NCBI GenBank assembly: GCA_021821235.1 | Contig: JAKACS010000301.1 | Location: forward strand, 1-5,185 | Length of the DNA: 5,185 nucleotides | Source: Bacillota bacterium | Lineage (GTDB): Bacteria > Bacillota > Bacilli > Bacillales_B > DSM-18226 | Direction: 5' to 3' | Part shown: positions 1-4,829 of the stretch, in pieces | How the letters are laid out: the number at the start of each line of letters is the position of its first letter | Position numbering within the stretch: position 1 is the first letter of the stretch | Made by a program: the position numbers and the translations under genes | The notes under the pieces: model-generated | What the model was told of the DNA's origin: nothing | Seen by the model: the letters and a program-made list of their open reading frames with translations, nothing else | The model's database searches: none

Positions 1-720
1 AAAAGCATCCGTTAAAAGAATATCTTCCTGTGTCGCATTGATCAGCATTTGCCGATACTCATCCTTAGCCATACTCTCTTTAGCAACAATAAAACGAGTA
101 CCCATATAAGCAAAATCCGCTCCAGCTGCTTGGGCTGCCAAAATGCTTTTCCCTGTTGAAATAGATCCGGCGAGGACAATAATACCATCCCAAAAATCTC
201 TCACCATGTCGACAAACGCAAATCCGTTAATTTGGCCGGCATGACCTCCTGCGCCGCTGGCAACAAGGATCAGCCCGTTCACTCCTGTTTCAGCAGCTTT
301 TTTTGCAAACGTAAGATCACTCACATCCGCGAATACAAGTCCCCCATATTGATGAACAATCTCAACAACCGCTCTGGGACTTCCCAATGACGTGATCACC
401 AATTGCGGCTGATGTTTTTCAATCAAAGCAAGTTCATCCTGCAAACGGCTGTATGAACGATGGACAACCATGTTCATCGCCCATGGTGCAATTTTTCTTT
501 CCGGATCATTTGTCCTTGCCGCCTCTAATTCAGCATTTAATTGCCCCATCCACTGATCCAGCAATTCAATTGGCCTTGCATTCGGAGCTGGAAAAGAGCC
601 GATAATCCCATTCAAACAACAGTTTTTCACCAAATCAGCGCCCGAAACTAAAAACATTGGAGCAGAAATAATTGGAAGCCTTAGCTGCTCCCACCAGCTT
701 TCAGGGATTTTCTTTTTCAT
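1..720 (-). CDS. Nitronate monooxygenase / FabK-like FMN flavoprotein, C-terminus cut by window start
   Basis: The first 240 residues are present and the reading frame is open to the window edge; relatives are usually about 310-360 residues, so roughly the last quarter is missing. The protein is a TIM-barrel FMN enzyme of the nitronate monooxygenase (2-nitropropane dioxygenase) family, which oxidises alkyl nitronates in the cytosol; FabK enoyl-ACP reductase shares the fold. Visible family marks are the N-terminal LPIISAPMF strand (residues 15-23), the active-site loop ASGAGGHAG with the likely catalytic His160, the glycine-rich AGSIST phosphate-binding turn (184-189) and GADFAYMGTRF (200-210). 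The ATG is preceded by GGAGG (727-731 on the + strand) with a 6-base spacer. It is transcribed alone and away from the other genes. The family call is firm; the true substrate is not, since many members are misnamed, and the FadR-like site upstream would suit a role in acyl-CoA or lipid metabolism. Confidence 0.9.
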   Translation of the reverse strand, partial: MKKKIPESWWEQLRLPIISAPMFLVSGADLVKNCCLNGIIGSFPAPNARPIELLDQWMGQLNAELEAARTNDPERKIAPWAMNMVVHRSYSRLQDELALIEKHQPQLVITSLGSPRAVVEIVHQYGGLVFADVSDLTFAKKAAETGVNGLILVASGAGGHAGQINGFAFVDMVRDFWDGIIVLAGSISTGKSILAAQAAGADFAYMGTRFIVAKESMAKDEYRQMLINATQEDILLTDAF

Positions 721-746
721 GCAAATCCTCCAGTTAAAATAATAAT

Positions 747-764
747 TTTCTGAATAGTCATTCA
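747..764 (-). promoter_or_regulatory. FadR-box-like operator at the transcription start
   Basis: On the minus strand the site starts with TGAATGACTATTCA (764 to 751), an inverted repeat with TGAAT/ATTCA arms. Against the Bacillus FadR box as I remember it (TGAATGAMTANTCATTCA) it matches 14 of 17 informative positions; the first half-site is perfect and the distal end of the second is degenerate. It covers the predicted transcription start, as expected for a TetR-family repressor that releases DNA on binding long-chain acyl-CoA. That FadR is the regulator is inferred; another TetR-family protein is possible. Confidence 0.4.
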
Positions 765-769
765 CATTT

Positions 770-798
770 ATCTTACTTGATTTTTGTATATTATTCAA
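770..798 (-). promoter_or_regulatory. Sigma-A-type promoter of the nitronate monooxygenase gene
   Basis: Reading the minus strand, a -35 box TTGAAT (793-798) and a -10 box TAAGAT (770-775) are separated by exactly 17 bases. Each box matches the consensus at four of six positions. Transcription would start near 763, giving a leader of about 43 bases that includes the GGAGG ribosome binding site. Placement and spacing are the main support. Confidence 0.55.
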
Positions 799-849
799 CC
801 AAGGGTATCGTACGACGACTTCGCAATAAGATACGAACAATTATGCTAA

Positions 850-1047
850 TTTTATTTTTATTATTCGCTTTTTTTAAATGAGGAAACTAGCGTCCGGGGA
901 TATGTTTTAACAAGCGAGCCAAAATACATCACGCCTTATTACGATGCTAGAAAAGCCGTTTCAAGGGACATGGATAAGTTGGATCAGTACGAAAAGAATA
1001 TTCGACTGTGGACACAAATATTGAAAAATCATTTCACCCGCAAATGA
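850..1047 (+). pseudogene. Relic of a CHASE3-type sensor domain
   Basis: An open frame of 65 codons ends in TGA but has no usable start: its first ATG lies at 970, after the recognisable part, and no TTG or GTG with a ribosome binding site precedes that part. The translation contains EETSVRGYVLTSEPKYITPY followed by YDARKAVSRDMDKLDQ. This resembles the core of the CHASE3 extracellular sensing domain, whose hallmark is an E-T-G-x-R-G-Y-L-L-T-G-(D/E) stretch followed by a (F/Y)-L-x-P-Y motif. CHASE3 domains sit between two membrane helices in histidine kinases, chemotaxis receptors and diguanylate cyclases. Here the first helix, the start of the domain, the second helix and every output domain are missing, so this looks like what remained after a deletion. 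The assignment rests on motif recall only; a chance resemblance is possible but the motif is long. Confidence 0.55.
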
Positions 1048-1071
1048 AAAAAGATCGACAATTGCCAGCAC

Positions 1072-1347
1072 CTATTCGAATGGAATAAAATCATTCTCAT
1101 CGTACTTCTCGAGCATCACTTTTGATGCTTTTTCTATCTTGAAATATTTTACTTTTTCTAAATTCACCGTAATTCGCTCGGAACCGAATATGCGGCTATA
1201 CTTATCGGTGACCGGGAACGATAACCAGCGCTGGTTGTACAGCGCAATAATTTTATCTGAGACCCTTTCCGGATTTTCAGCTTTCACCGGAAGTGTAATC
1301 GGCTGTTCGTCTTCATTAAAGAAATGGATTACATACTTATTAACCAT
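1072..1347 (-). CDS. Hypothetical 91-residue soluble protein
   Basis: I do not recognise this protein. It is 91 residues long, has no signal peptide, membrane segment or cysteine, and is rich in charged residues. Alternating hydrophobic stretches near the N-terminus (KYVIHFF), in the middle (ITVNLEKVKYFKIE) and a helix-like SDKIIALYNQRWL suggest a small alpha/beta fold. The start at 1347 is chosen because a GGGGGAG ribosome binding site stands 5 bases upstream and a TATAAT box lies just beyond it. An in-frame ATG at 1419 would give 115 residues, but it lies upstream of that promoter and lacks a good ribosome binding site. The gene is divergent from the ABC-F gene and separate from the flavoenzyme gene. 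A weak Fur-box-like sequence next to its -10 box hints at iron or metal control, which is inference. Confidence 0.7.
   Translation of the reverse strand: MVNKYVIHFFNEDEQPITLPVKAENPERVSDKIIALYNQRWLSFPVTDKYSRIFGSERITVNLEKVKYFKIEKASKVMLEKYDENDFIPFE
1112..1133 (+). terminator. Possible + strand terminator inside the small leftward gene
   Basis: AGCATCA and TGATGCT form a 7-base-pair stem with a 4-base loop (CTTT), followed by TTTT. It points rightward, 65 bases after the end of the CHASE3 relic, and lies within the coding sequence of the opposite-strand small gene. It could be a leftover terminator of the decayed rightward gene or a chance structure; the short T-tract makes it weak. Confidence 0.3.
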
Positions 1348-1352
1348 GCTCT

Positions 1353-1359
1353 CTCCCCC
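1353..1359 (-). promoter_or_regulatory. Ribosome binding site deciding the start at 1347
   Basis: The minus strand reads GGGGGAG, five bases before ATG 1345-1347. It favours the 91-residue product over the longer in-frame reading from 1419. Confidence 0.65.
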
Positions 1360-1369
1360 AATTCGCTTC

Positions 1370-1390
1370 ATTATATGAGAATCATTCCGA
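1370..1390 (-). promoter_or_regulatory. -10 box and Fur-like site of the small leftward gene
   Basis: The minus strand shows a perfect TATAAT (1370-1375) 22 bases before the start codon. No convincing -35 box stands 16-18 bases upstream, so an activator may be needed or the promoter is weak. Directly upstream, TGAGAATCATTCCGA (1376-1390, + strand) matches the Bacillus 7-1-7 Fur box TGATAATNATTATCA at 10 of 14 informative positions and contains a perfect GAAT-C-ATTC repeat. A repressor here would block the polymerase between -10 and -35. Confidence 0.4.
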
Positions 1391-1473
1391 AAGTATGCGG
1401 CCTTTATCCCGTTATACAAGCGGCAAAAAAGGCTGGTATTTCTTTACCTCTAGCCGTAGCGGCGAAATTTTAG

Positions 1474-1479
1474 TATGAT
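1474..1479 (+). promoter_or_regulatory. yfmM: -10 box for the ABC-F gene
   Basis: TATGAT matches the -10 consensus at five of six positions and would start transcription near 1486, which suits translation from ATG 1525 with a leader of about 40 bases. The sequence 17 bases upstream is a poor -35 match (TAGCCG), so support is modest. Confidence 0.35.
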
Positions 1480-1524
1480 GGAGAGACGAATTTGATATTA
1501 AACAAAGCGAGGATTTTGAAAAAA

Positions 1525-3078
1525 ATGAGCTTACTTTCTGTTGAAAATTTAAGTCATACATTTGGGGATCGAACTTTATTTAAGGATGTCTCTTTTCGAC
1601 TGTTGGCGGAAGATCACGTTGGTCTTGTCGGTGCCAACGGCGTTGGGAAATCCACTTTGATGAATATTATTACCGGTCAGCTAATCCATGACCATGGCCG
1701 GGTTGAATGGACACCAGGCACCCAGTACGGCTATTTGGATCAACACACCGTTTTAACAGCTGGCAGAACCATTCGCGATATACTGCGCGACGCATTTTCT
1801 TCCCTGTTTGAAAAAGAAATGGAACTAAATGAAATCGCTGCAAAAATGGCGGATGCAACCTCTGAAGAGCTTGAAGAACTTCTTCTAAAAATGGGAGAAA
1901 TCCAAGATGCTCTTGATGCAGGAGGATTTTACACGCTTGATATCAAAATTGAAGAGGCTGCCAGAGGTTTAGGTCTTGACGCAATCGGCCTGGAGCGGGA
2001 TGTCAGTGCGCTGAGTGGCGGACAACGCACGAAAGTCCTGCTTGCCAAGCTGCTTCTTGAGCAACCAACGGTTCTGCTCTTAGATGAGCCGACAAACTAC
2101 TTGGATGTCGAACATATCCGTTGGCTGACATCTTATTTAAAAGAGTATCCATATGCCTTTATTTTAATATCTCATGACACAGAATTTATGAATTCTATTT
2201 CAAACGTGATTTTTCACTTAGAATTCTCCAAACTGACCCGTTATACCGCCAGCTATGAAAAATTCCTCGAACTGGCGGAAATCAATAAAAATCAGCATCT
2301 CAATGCGTATGAGAAGCAGCAGGAATTTATCAAAAAGCAGGAAGAATTCATAGCAAAAAATAAAGCACGATACTCGACAACCGGTCGTGCCAAAAGCCGG
2401 CAAAAGCAGCTCGACCGCATCGAACGGATTGACCGGCCTGAGACAACCCTAAAGCCAACCTTTGAGTTTAAAGAATCACGCTCAAGCAGCCGTTATGTCT
2501 TTGAGGCAAAAAATTTGGAAATTGGCTATACACACCCGCTTCTGCCGAAGATGGATATGACGATTGAACGCGGTGAAAAGGTGGCCATTATCGGCTGCAA
2601 CGGTGTCGGAAAATCAACGCTGCTTAAAACGATGTTAGCAAAAATCAAGCCGCTTTCCGGTTCCATTGAACACGGTGATTTTCTCTATCCTGCCTATTTT
2701 GAACAAGAAGTAAAAGCCCAAGGGATTACACCCATTGATGATGTTTGGAGTGCATTTCCCCGTTTGGACCAGCATCAAGTACGGGCAGCATTAGCGCGCT
2801 GCGGCTTAAAAAATGAACACATATCTCGGCCGCTGAATCAGCTTAGCGGCGGTGAACAAGCTAAGGTTCGCCTATGTAAATTGTTAATGAATGAGAGCAA
2901 CTGGCTTGTATTCGACGAGCCGACAAACCATCTTGATGTTGTTGCCAAAGAAGAACTAAGACGTGCTTTAAAAGCTTATAAAGGCACAATTGTCCTTGTA
3001 TCCCACGAACCTGATTTTTATGAAGACTGGGTAACAAAAATTTGGAATGTAGAAGAATGGTCAAAGCAAACAGTGTAG
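1525..3078 (+). CDS. yfmM: ABC-F family ATPase, ribosome-associated translation factor (YfmM-like)
   Basis: The protein has 517 residues and two ATP-binding cassettes with no membrane domain, the hallmark of the ABC-F family, whose members bind the ribosomal E site and rescue stalled or antibiotic-blocked ribosomes. Domain 1 has Walker A GANGVGKST (36-44), signature LSGGQ (163-167), Walker B with DE at 187-188 and switch His217. Domain 2 has Walker A GCNGVGKST (357-365), LSGGE (440-444), DE at 464-465 and His494. Between them (about 245-305) lies a lysine/glutamine-rich helical linker that in this family reaches towards the P-site tRNA. Both catalytic glutamates are present, so it should be active. 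Length and N-terminus fit Bacillus YfmM as I recall it. ATG 1525 is chosen because relatives begin at MSLLSVENL; an in-frame TTG at 1492 with GGAG 8 bases upstream would add 11 residues. It is single-cistron, ended by a strong terminator. Family certain, paralogue name likely, exact role unknown. Confidence 0.93.
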   Translation: MSLLSVENLSHTFGDRTLFKDVSFRLLAEDHVGLVGANGVGKSTLMNIITGQLIHDHGRVEWTPGTQYGYLDQHTVLTAGRTIRDILRDAFSSLFEKEMELNEIAAKMADATSEELEELLLKMGEIQDALDAGGFYTLDIKIEEAARGLGLDAIGLERDVSALSGGQRTKVLLAKLLLEQPTVLLLDEPTNYLDVEHIRWLTSYLKEYPYAFILISHDTEFMNSISNVIFHLEFSKLTRYTASYEKFLELAEINKNQHLNAYEKQQEFIKKQEEFIAKNKARYSTTGRAKSRQKQLDRIERIDRPETTLKPTFEFKESRSSSRYVFEAKNLEIGYTHPLLPKMDMTIERGEKVAIIGCNGVGKSTLLKTMLAKIKPLSGSIEHGDFLYPAYFEQEVKAQGITPIDDVWSAFPRLDQHQVRAALARCGLKNEHISRPLNQLSGGEQAKVRLCKLLMNESNWLVFDEPTNHLDVVAKEELRRALKAYKGTIVLVSHEPDFYEDWVTKIWNVEEWSKQTV

Positions 3079-3084
3079 CTATTG

Positions 3085-3118
3085 AAGGACAGACAAATAA
3101 AATTGTCTGTCCTTTTTC
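3085..3118 (+). terminator. Strong intrinsic terminator after the ABC-F gene
   Basis: GGACAGACAA (3087-3096) and TTGTCTGTCC (3103-3112) form a perfect 10-base-pair stem with a 6-base loop, followed by five T. Two A before the stem can pair with the first T residues. It starts 8 bases after the stop codon. Confidence 0.93.
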
Positions 3119-3135
3119 TGTTTTCAACCTATTCT

Positions 3136-3154
3136 CAGCAAACTTAATTTGCTG
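3136..3154 (+). repeat. Inverted repeat upstream of the small exported-protein gene
   Basis: CAGCAAA and TTTGCTG form a perfect 7-base-pair inverted repeat around CTTAA. Only TTT follows it, so it is a poor terminator; it may back up the preceding terminator or serve as a protein binding site. It lies about 90 bases before the next start codon. Confidence 0.4.
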
Positions 3155-3204
3155 TTTCAAGACCTGTTCTTTCCCCCTGCCGGAATATCCTTTTTGGCCA
3201 TGCA

Positions 3205-3210
3205 TACAAT
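3205..3210 (+). promoter_or_regulatory. -10-like box of the small exported-protein gene
   Basis: TACAAT matches the -10 consensus at five of six positions, 36 bases before the ATG. No clear -35 box is found 16-18 bases upstream. The gene needs its own promoter because a strong terminator precedes it. Confidence 0.3.
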
Positions 3211-3246
3211 GGATCCAAAGATTTCATTATCAAAGGAGCCGATTAA

Positions 3247-3576
3247 ATGAAAATGAAAGTTCCTGCCGTTTTCTTTCTTTTGTTGACTTTGGGATTGATG
3301 GCGTATCTGGATTCTCCCTATTCCTTGTTAAACCGGGATTTTATTTATTCTGCAAACGAACCGGTAACAGCTGTCCCAAGCGAACAAATTCCTGTAGCAA
3401 AACAACCGAACACGGTTGAAAAATTGGAAAAACGAACAAAAGAGAATGGCTACATTGTTGAAACATACCGCGAATATGAAGTATATAAAGATTCAAATGG
3501 AAATGTAATAAAAAGTGTCCCAACATCAAAAACAGATACATTACGATATTGGGATTACAAGGCAGCAAAAAAATGA
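3247..3576 (+). CDS. Hypothetical 109-residue exported or membrane-anchored protein
   Basis: I do not recognise this protein. It begins with two lysines and a hydrophobic stretch (residues 5-21, PAVFFLLLTLGLMAYL), a signal peptide or N-terminal anchor that would place the rest outside the membrane. There is no cysteine, so it is not a lipoprotein, and no clear signal-peptidase site is visible. The middle (about 35-56) is rich in P, V, Q and T and probably disordered. The C-terminal part (57-109) is charged and tyrosine-rich, with YREYEVYKDSNGNVIKSVP suggesting a beta hairpin around Asn-Gly-Asn. AAAGGAG stands 8 bases before the ATG, a near-ideal ribosome binding site, so the gene is very likely expressed. 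Terminators on both sides make it a single-gene unit; a link to the adjacent oxidase operon is only positional. Confidence 0.8.
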   Translation: MKMKVPAVFFLLLTLGLMAYLDSPYSLLNRDFIYSANEPVTAVPSEQIPVAKQPNTVEKLEKRTKENGYIVETYREYEVYKDSNGNVIKSVPTSKTDTLRYWDYKAAKK

Positions 3577-3601
3577 CCGCATTCTTAGCGGTTATTTTTT
3601 T
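3572..3601 (+). terminator. Intrinsic terminator overlapping the stop codon of the small exported-protein gene
   Basis: AATGACCGC (3572-3580) pairs with GCGGTTATT (3588-3596) around a 7-base loop, with one G-T wobble, and runs into seven T (3595-3601). The stop codon TGA lies inside the left arm. It separates this gene from qoxA. Confidence 0.85.
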
Positions 3602-3619
3602 GTTTAATAATTTAATTTT

Positions 3620-3649
3620 TTGGCAAAAATGCGAATAAAGAGTTTTAAT
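3620..3649 (+). promoter_or_regulatory. qoxA: Candidate distal promoter of qoxA
   Basis: A -35 box TTGGCA (3620-3625) and a -10 box TTTAAT (3644-3649) each match the sigma-A consensus at five of six positions with an 18-base spacer, the best promoter match in this gap. Transcription would start near 3656 and give a leader of about 240 bases before qoxA. Confidence 0.5.
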
Positions 3650-3664
3650 ATACCAAAGAGGTAT
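3650..3664 (+). repeat. Inverted repeat at the distal qox start point
   Basis: ATACC (3650-3654) and GGTAT (3660-3664) flank AAAGA, centred on the predicted start at about 3656. The position suits a repressor operator; the motif is not one I recognise. Confidence 0.35.
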
Positions 3665-3806
3665 GGATGAACATGCTAAATTTCAACTTTTTTTTATAAA
3701 AAAACAAAAGAATTTTCCACCACTTTTATCCATAAAGGGGAAATATTTTATTAAAATCGAACTTTTTGTGACGATTTATGAATTTGCCCTTAAACCTATT
3801 CTCATT

Positions 3807-3835
3807 TTGCGTTTTTTTTGGTATATTTATATAGC
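3807..3835 (+). promoter_or_regulatory. qoxA: Candidate proximal promoter of qoxA
   Basis: TTGCGT (3807-3812) and TATAGC (3830-3835) are 17 bases apart; matches are three and four of six. Transcription would start near 3842, giving a leader of about 54 bases. It is weaker in sequence than the distal candidate but closer to the gene. Confidence 0.35.
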
Positions 3836-3837
3836 TT

Positions 3838-3868
3838 TTTTACTATCATCATAGTTTCAATAGTAAAA
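3838..3868 (+). repeat. Nested inverted repeat in the qoxA leader
   Basis: TTTTACTAT (3838-3846) and ATAGTAAAA (3860-3868) are perfect 9-base arms around 13 bases. Inside, ATAGT (3851-3855) also pairs with ACTAT (3842-3846) across a 4-base CATC loop, so the left arm has two exclusive partners. It lies 12 bases before the ribosome binding site and on the proximal predicted start point, fitting an operator or a weak RNA hairpin. Confidence 0.45.
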
Positions 3869-3880
3869 TCTAATAAACTG

Positions 3881-3887
3881 AAGGGGG
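3881..3887 (+). promoter_or_regulatory. qoxA: Ribosome binding site deciding the GTG start of qoxA
   Basis: AAGGGGG stands 8 bases before GTG 3896. It rules against the in-frame TTG at 3818, which would put 26 AT-rich-encoded residues before an otherwise normal lipoprotein signal. Confidence 0.8.
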
Positions 3888-3895
3888 AACTTACA

Positions 3896-4807
3896 GTGAG
3901 AAAATGGATCCGGTCTGCTAAACTTTCTTTTTTAGCTTTATTGGGCATCGTACTGTTGGCTGGTTGTGAAAAGAACAACTACCTTGTACTAAATCCGCAA
4001 GGACCTGTTGCTCAAGAAGAGCTGCGTCTAATTATTATTTCTGTTATTTTAACGGCAATTGTTATCCTCCCGGTTATCGCGATATTTGTATTTATCCTTG
4101 TTCGATATCGCGATAAACCCGGCAATAAGGCTCCATACCAGCCAGAATGGGCTGATAGCAAAGTGCTGGAAATTATTTGGTGGGGAATTCCGGTAGTAAT
4201 TGTTGCAATTCTGGGGTATTTTACTGCACAAACAACGTTAAATTTAACAAAGCCACCTGTTAAAGATGTAAAGCCAATGGTCGTTCAAGTAACATCCCTA
4301 AACTGGAAGTGGATGTTTACGTATCCAGACAAAAAAATTGCGACGGTCAATTACGCTGAAATCCCTGCTGGGGTACCAGTTCAATTTGTATTAACTTCTG
4401 ATGCATCCATCAATTCGTTCTGGGTACCGCAATTGGGCGGGCAAGAATATACAATGCCTGGAATGTCGCTCGGATTATGGCTGCAAGCTGATAAAACAGG
4501 GGAATACTTCGGCTCTGGAGCAAACTTCACTGGAAAAGGTTTTGCACATATGCAGTTTAGAGTTAAGTCTGTAACCCAGGCGGATTTCGATAAATGGGCT
4601 GCAGATGTTAAGAAAGGCTCTCCTGTCTTAACAAATGAGGGGTATAACAAACTGGCAAAGCCAAGCACAGAAAAAGAGCTTAGCTTTTCTTCCTATCCAA
4701 AAGGTCTGTTCCAAGATATCGTAAACAAAAACGGTGGAATGTATTACCAGCACAAAAATAACATGGGTGACGGTAATAACATCACAAGTATGGACACGAA
4801 GAAATAA
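3896..4807 (+). CDS. qoxA: Menaquinol oxidase aa3 subunit II, lipoprotein
   Basis: Subunit II of the heme-copper quinol oxidase that passes electrons from menaquinol to oxygen and pumps protons. The 303-residue product starts at GTG with a type II signal peptide and lipobox LAGC (21-24); Cys24, the predicted lipid anchor, is the only cysteine. Two membrane helices follow (about 45-69 and 90-111), then an external cupredoxin domain with [12 protein letters not shown] (133-144), VNYAEIPAG (151-159) and [16 protein letters not shown] (175-190). The last region and [11 protein letters not shown] (211-221) lie where cytochrome c oxidases carry the two cysteines and histidines of Cu(A); these ligands are absent, which marks a quinol rather than cytochrome c oxidase. 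Sequence closely resembles Bacillus QoxA as I recall it. The last part (about 290-303, [17 protein letters not shown]) is polar and variable. qoxB follows after 22 bases, so the two are co-transcribed. Confidence 0.95.
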   Translation: MRKWIRSAKLSFLALLGIVLLAGCEKNNYLVLNPQGPVAQEELRLIIISVILTAIVILPVIAIFVFILVRYRDKPGNKAPYQPEWADSKVLEIIWWGIPVVIVAILGYFTAQTTLNLTKPPVKDVKPMVVQVTSLNWKWMFTYPDKKIATVNYAEIPAGVPVQFVLTSDASINSFWVPQLGGQEYTMPGMSLGLWLQADKTGEYFGSGANFTGKGFAHMQFRVKSVTQADFDKWAADVKKGSPVLTNEGYNKLAKPSTEKELSFSSYPKGLFQDIVNKNGGMYYQHKNNMGDGNNITSMDTKK

Positions 4808-4829
4808 AAAATTAGGAGGGAATTTTTCG

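Larger units (their letters stand above)
721..1071. other. Intergenic stretch without an intact gene
   Basis: This 351-base gap holds the promoter and operator-like repeat of the leftward flavoenzyme gene (751-798), a short palindrome TCGTACGA (808-815) of unknown meaning, and a start-less coding relic on the + strand (850-1047). I see no RNA gene and no convincing terminator for the leftward small gene that ends at 1072. Confidence 0.7.
3602..3895 (+). other. Long AT-rich leader of the qox operon
   Basis: About 290 bases between the terminator and the qoxA start hold two candidate promoters, an operator-like repeat at each predicted start point, and a 16-base perfect palindrome of T7-AT-A7 (3689-3704). 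An open frame of 63 codons from ATG 3663 is not credible as a gene: low-complexity F/I/K/L composition and no spaced ribosome binding site. I see no recognisable riboswitch. Confidence 0.55.

Noticed and set aside
805..834. GTATC...GATAC repeat and TCGTACGA palindrome
   Set aside because: Arms are only 4-5 bases with a long spacer and no relation to a promoter that I can define; likely chance.
1139..1378. Rightward open frame of 79 codons
   Set aside because: It is antisense to the small leftward gene, which has the better start signals.
1453..1463. GCCG-TAG-CGGC mini-hairpin upstream of the ABC-F gene
   Set aside because: Only four base pairs, not followed by a T-tract and with no known leader structure around it.
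2861..3205. Leftward open frame of 114 codons
   Set aside because: It lies antisense to the conserved second ATPase domain and the terminator; no ribosome binding site or family features.
3042..3419. Rightward open frame of 125 codons between the ABC-F gene and the small exported-protein gene
   Set aside because: It runs through the strong terminator at 3085-3118, overlaps two better genes in other frames and has no coherent protein pattern.
3766..3782. Rex- or Crp/Fnr-like site TTGTGA...ATGAA before qoxA
   Set aside because: Only the left half-site fits; the right half does not match TCACAA or TCACA.
3663..3854. Rightward open frame of 63 codons in the qox leader
   Set aside because: Composition is low-complexity F/I/K/L from A/T-rich DNA, AAAGAGG abuts the ATG without a proper spacer, and it spans the proximal promoter candidate.
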